A DNA stretch of 64,000 bases, taken from CAWJNF01 sp963844235 (GTDB taxonomy: Bacteria; Actinomycetota; Thermoleophilia; Gaiellales; Gaiellaceae). Under the pieces are notes generated by a model. The model saw only the letters and a list, made by a program, of their open reading frames with translations. It was not told the DNA's origin and ran no database searches. The position numbers and the translations under genes are program-made. The stretch covers positions 682,001 through 746,000 of the forward strand of contig CAWJNF010000004.1 of the NCBI GenBank assembly GCA_963844235.1, read 5' to 3'. Each line of letters begins with the position of its first letter. Within the stretch, counting starts at the first letter, position 1. Of the stretch, positions 61,680-64,000 are shown one piece after another.

Positions 61680-62140
61680 GCGTACTCGCCGCCGTGCGCC
61701 CCGACAGCTGGGGCCTCCCGCTTCTTCTGCACGTGCTCGGCGCGATGATCCTGGTCGGCGGCCTTCTCGCAGCCGCGAGCGTGCTCGCTTGCGCCAGAGG
61801 CGACGCGAGGTCCCTCCGGCTCGGGTACTGGTCGCTCGTGTCCGTCTCCCTTCCCGGTTGGGTGCTCATGCGGATCGGTGCCGAGTGGATCTACTCGAAG
61901 GAGGGCTGGGACGACCTGCCGCAAGGCGTGGACGACCCCGGTTGGCTGACCACCGGAGCGATCATCGGCGACGCGGGCGGGCTGATCCTCATCGTCACAC
62001 TCATCGTGGGCGGCGTCGGCGTCTACCGGCTGCGGGAAGCGAAGGGCGCCGGCCTGCTCAAAGCGACGCTGGTGCTCTCGCTTGTCCTCTTGGCCGCGTA
62101 CGTGGTCGCCGTGTGGGCGATGGCCGCCAAGCCCGACTAG
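61676..62140 (+). CDS. Four-helix membrane protein, coupled to preceding gene
   Basis: 154 residues, four helices (LPLLLHVLGAMILVGGLLAAASVLA first). Shares the LHVLxA/F-V-GG start with its neighbour and probably derives from a duplication of it. The ATGA overlap implies coupled translation and a heteromeric membrane complex is possible. Confidence 0.75.
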   Translation: MSVLAAVRPDSWGLPLLLHVLGAMILVGGLLAAASVLACARGDARSLRLGYWSLVSVSLPGWVLMRIGAEWIYSKEGWDDLPQGVDDPGWLTTGAIIGDAGGLILIVTLIVGGVGVYRLREAKGAGLLKATLVLSLVLLAAYVVAVWAMAAKPD

Positions 62141-62207
62141 CAGTCTCACGCGCCTGTACGCGCGGGAATCTCACGGTCGCCCTGCCCCTACTCCTCAACC
62201 GCACGAT

Positions 62208-62900
62208 CTACGGCATCGCAGAGCGCCACTGTGGCGAAAGGATCGGAGCATCGCGCTTGAACCCCCAGACCGCCGCGTAGATCCCGAGCGACAGCTCCCA
62301 CAGGAACTCGGGGATTACCAAGATGGCTGGCACCGTGGTGGCTGCGTCCCACCAGTCGAAGAGGGTGCCGATGCTCGAGAGGAGGAGGAGTGGGCCCCCG
62401 ATCAGTCCGAGCCAGGCCATGCGCCGCGGAACGAGGCCTGAGCGGTACATCAGGTAGCCGAGTATCAGTCCGTTCCCAAAGGGGACGATGAATCCGGGGC
62501 CGAACAGGAACGTCCAATCCTTGAGCGCGGCGAGGGAGACGGCGAGGTCACCCGCGCCCGGAGAGTCGTGACGCAGGCTGACGACGCCGAGCACGAAGAT
62601 GATCCCGGCCGCAATGAAGACGCTTTCGATGACTCGAGCGGTGACGTAGCCGATGGCGAGGACTTCGTTCTGGCGTCGCAGAATCGGGTACACGACAACG
62701 GCAGTTCCGACGTTCGCGATGATGAGAAGGAGCTCCAGGAAAGCTCCCAGGTAGATCTGGTTGTCCTTCCCGCCGCCGGCGATGTAGGCGGCCGGGTCGT
62801 CGAGAACGGGTTGGAAGAGAGCCAACGCCGGGATCGACGTGAGGAACGTGATGATGAACAGCACCCCGAATATCCGGGCGTTCCTCTGATCTTCGGCCAT
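62208..62900 (-). CDS. DUF4386 family membrane protein
   Basis: 230 residues from ATG 62,900, GGGAGGAGA 5 nt upstream. Six or seven membrane helices; RNARIFGVLFIITFLTSIPALALF start, YPILRRQNEVLAIGYVTARVIESVFIAAG, and RRMAWLGLIGGPLLLLS are DUF4386 features. Function unknown. Convergent with the four-helix gene. Confidence 0.85.
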   Translation of the reverse strand: MAEDQRNARIFGVLFIITFLTSIPALALFQPVLDDPAAYIAGGGKDNQIYLGAFLELLLIIANVGTAVVVYPILRRQNEVLAIGYVTARVIESVFIAAGIIFVLGVVSLRHDSPGAGDLAVSLAALKDWTFLFGPGFIVPFGNGLILGYLMYRSGLVPRRMAWLGLIGGPLLLLSSIGTLFDWWDAATTVPAILVIPEFLWELSLGIYAAVWGFKRDAPILSPQWRSAMP

Positions 62901-63010
62901 CGTCTCTCCTCCCTGGTCTGGTGCCGGCACGCGTTGCCTTACACCCGACCCGGCATTCCTAAACCGGGACGTGCTCCCTCCGAGCACGAAAACCCTCGAT
63001 TAGCCGGGGC

Positions 63011-63032
63011 GTTCGAGCCCGGCACCGCCCAT
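63011..63032 (+). repeat. 22-bp tRNA-Val 3' end copy
   Basis: GTTCGAGCCCGGCACCGCCC then AT, identical to the end of tRNA-Val. Same strand as the tRNA gene. Likely the distal att of the mosaic. Confidence 0.7.
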
Positions 63033-63165
63033 CGAGACCCCGGGCAACATGCGGAATGCCGCATGGATACGCGGTCAGGCGTGTCCAGGGATGTCGTCGA
63101 TGCTCGTCGCGTGCTGTCCCCGGTGCCGTCATCGGCCGGTCTGGACGAGCCCGGCGACCCGGTAC

Positions 63166-63218
63166 GGCTCGAGCTCCCCGGCGCTGGCCGGGCGCCCGAC
63201 GTCGGGATGAGCGAGTAC
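63166..63218 (+). repeat. Dispersed repeat family 2, third copy
   Basis: Shares CGGCTCGAGCTCC, CGGCGC and GCCCGACGTCGGGATGAGCG with 51,705-51,757. Lies 130 bp after the tRNA-Val remnant. Confidence 0.7.
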
Positions 63219-63333
63219 GCGGCAGGCCACGATCTGGTCGTAGGCGATGCGAACCGGCCCGTAGCCTTTGCGCGACGCGTGGAGAACCCCCGCAGACCAC
63301 TGAGTCGAATCTAGACGCGACACAGATGGGTGA

Positions 63334-64000
63334 TCACGGGGCCTGGCCGTATTCGTCGTGGCGCCTCCACCACGTCAGGCCGTCCTCGTTCCGGCCCCAC
63401 GGGGCGAGGTCGAGGAACCGGTAGATGCCCATCAATGCCTCGGTGCCACGGGCGTAGGTGGAGTAGGTGTGGTGGACAGCCCCGTATTGGAGCGCGAAGG
63501 CGCTCATACCCTCCTTCTGCGGCTCGGCCTTTTCGACATGCTGGTAGTTGTAGTCGGCGCCGTTTCTCTGCTGTTCCTCGGTGAAGGCGACGCCGAAGTC
63601 GTAGTTGAAGTCGCTCCCGAGCGACGAAACCCACGGGAATCGCCAGCCCATCTGCCGCTTGTAGTCGTGGAGCTCCGGCAAGGGGGCGATCGACGCGCAG
63701 ACGAGGGTAATGTCGCGGCCGTTCAGGTGGGGGATGACGCCGTCGAAGTGATCGGCGATCAAGGAGCATCCGGTGCATCCCTGGCGCTCGTCGGTCAGCC
63801 TGTATCCGTAGCCGAACATGAAGTGGTAGACGAGGAGCTGAGAGCGACCGTCGAAGAGTTCGGTCAGGCTCTTCGGACCTTCCTCCGTGTCGAAGACGTA
63901 CTCCTTCTCGATCGGAACCCAGGGCAGCTCTTGGCGCATACGCGCGATCTCGTCGCCTCTACGGAGGTGCGCTTTCTCGGCATCGAGCAGCCGGAGCCGG
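63334..64000 (-). CDS. DUF899 thioredoxin-like protein, 5' end beyond the window
   Basis: Minus-strand gene running off the right edge; an internal ATG at 63,939 is not the true start because the frame upstream still matches the family (LLDAEKAHLRRGDEIAR). About 222 residues visible: MRQELPWVPIEKEYVFDTEEG, YHFMFGYGY, QGCTGCSLIADHFDG (Cys pair) and WWRRHDEYG at the end. DUF899 proteins have a thioredoxin-like fold and no proven reaction. Confidence 0.9.
   Translation of the reverse strand, partial: RLRLLDAEKAHLRRGDEIARMRQELPWVPIEKEYVFDTEEGPKSLTELFDGRSQLLVYHFMFGYGYRLTDERQGCTGCSLIADHFDGVIPHLNGRDITLVCASIAPLPELHDYKRQMGWRFPWVSSLGSDFNYDFGVAFTEEQQRNGADYNYQHVEKAEPQKEGMSAFALQYGAVHHTYSTYARGTEALMGIYRFLDLAPWGRNEDGLTWWRRHDEYGQAP

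Larger units (their letters stand above)
62901..63333. other. Intergenic stretch with tRNA-Val and repeat-2 remnants
   Basis: No gene. Holds the third tRNA-Val 3' copy (63,011) and repeat family 2 copy (63,166-63,218), apparently the right edge of the mosaic region. Confidence 0.55.

Noticed and set aside
33034..63010. Prophage
   Set aside because: No terminase, portal, capsid, tail or lysis genes are recognisable; only att-like repeats and unrelated cargo.

Overview
This is high-GC DNA (roughly 68-70 percent by eye) with actinobacterial gene content: a PAC2-family protein, a split-alpha proton-translocating transhydrogenase, DUF6457, a SulP transporter, and many genes whose start codon sits only 6-10 nt after a TANNNT -10 box, which is leaderless initiation. 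Family-level recall points to Actinomycetota, probably Thermoleophilia (Gaiella/Solirubrobacter-like). The lineage is an inference, not a search result.

Bases 1-31,000 look like ordinary chromosome. In order: the end of heme A synthase, PAC2, a large SF2 helicase, an M20 amidase, a 33-residue basic peptide and a VOC protein, a NodB deacetylase, a CobW GTPase with a small CxxC partner, a lipoprotein, SulP, two carbohydrate genes (GT4 and a debranching-type glucosidase) with DUF6457, a divergent MFS/SDR pair, pntAA-pntAB-pntB, an arsenic operon (arsR-arsM-aquaporin-arsC) with a readable promoter/operator, an NCS1 permease, a PKD lipoprotein, an amidohydrolase with two cupins, a divergent NmrA/TetR pair around a perfect palindrome, and tRNA-Glu(UUC). 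A sigma factor fused to a zf-HC2 anti-sigma domain, a membrane segment and a long RGD-containing acidic tail sits just before tRNA-Val(UAC).

From tRNA-Val (32,961) to about 63,030 the character changes to a mosaic, probably integrated DNA. A 44-bp copy of tRNA-Val running from the anticodon loop to the 3' end recurs at 44,473, shorter 3' copies lie at 46,083 and 63,011, a tRNA-Asp 3' half at 40,233, and a minus-strand tRNA 3' fragment at 52,387. Two dispersed repeat families occur only here. I see no integrase. Cargo includes hydantoinase/oxoprolinase A and B, a zinc-ribbon protein, an excalibur exoprotein, a cyclase-AAA-TPR regulator, an HD hydrolase, an orphan MreB-like protein, a TPR protein, an alpha/beta hydrolase, a compact OLD-like ATPase-TOPRIM protein, HAF-repeat exoproteins, an enolase-superfamily protein, DHFR-like proteins and a MarR-GNAT fusion. 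After this come a membrane adenylate cyclase, small membrane proteins and a DUF899 protein cut by the window end.

Many genes between 23.6 and 58 kb carry single reading-frame breaks while the downstream frame stays fully conserved (aquaporin, sigma fusion, HyuA with six, HyuB, excalibur, cyclase-AAA, HAF). This could be sequencing indels or recent decay; sequence alone cannot separate them. No CRISPR array, rRNA, intact IS element or prophage module was seen. The best candidates for something undescribed are the 220-bp structured element after pntB, the tRNA-Val attachment ladder with its repeat families, and the sigma/anti-sigma/RGD-tail fusion.
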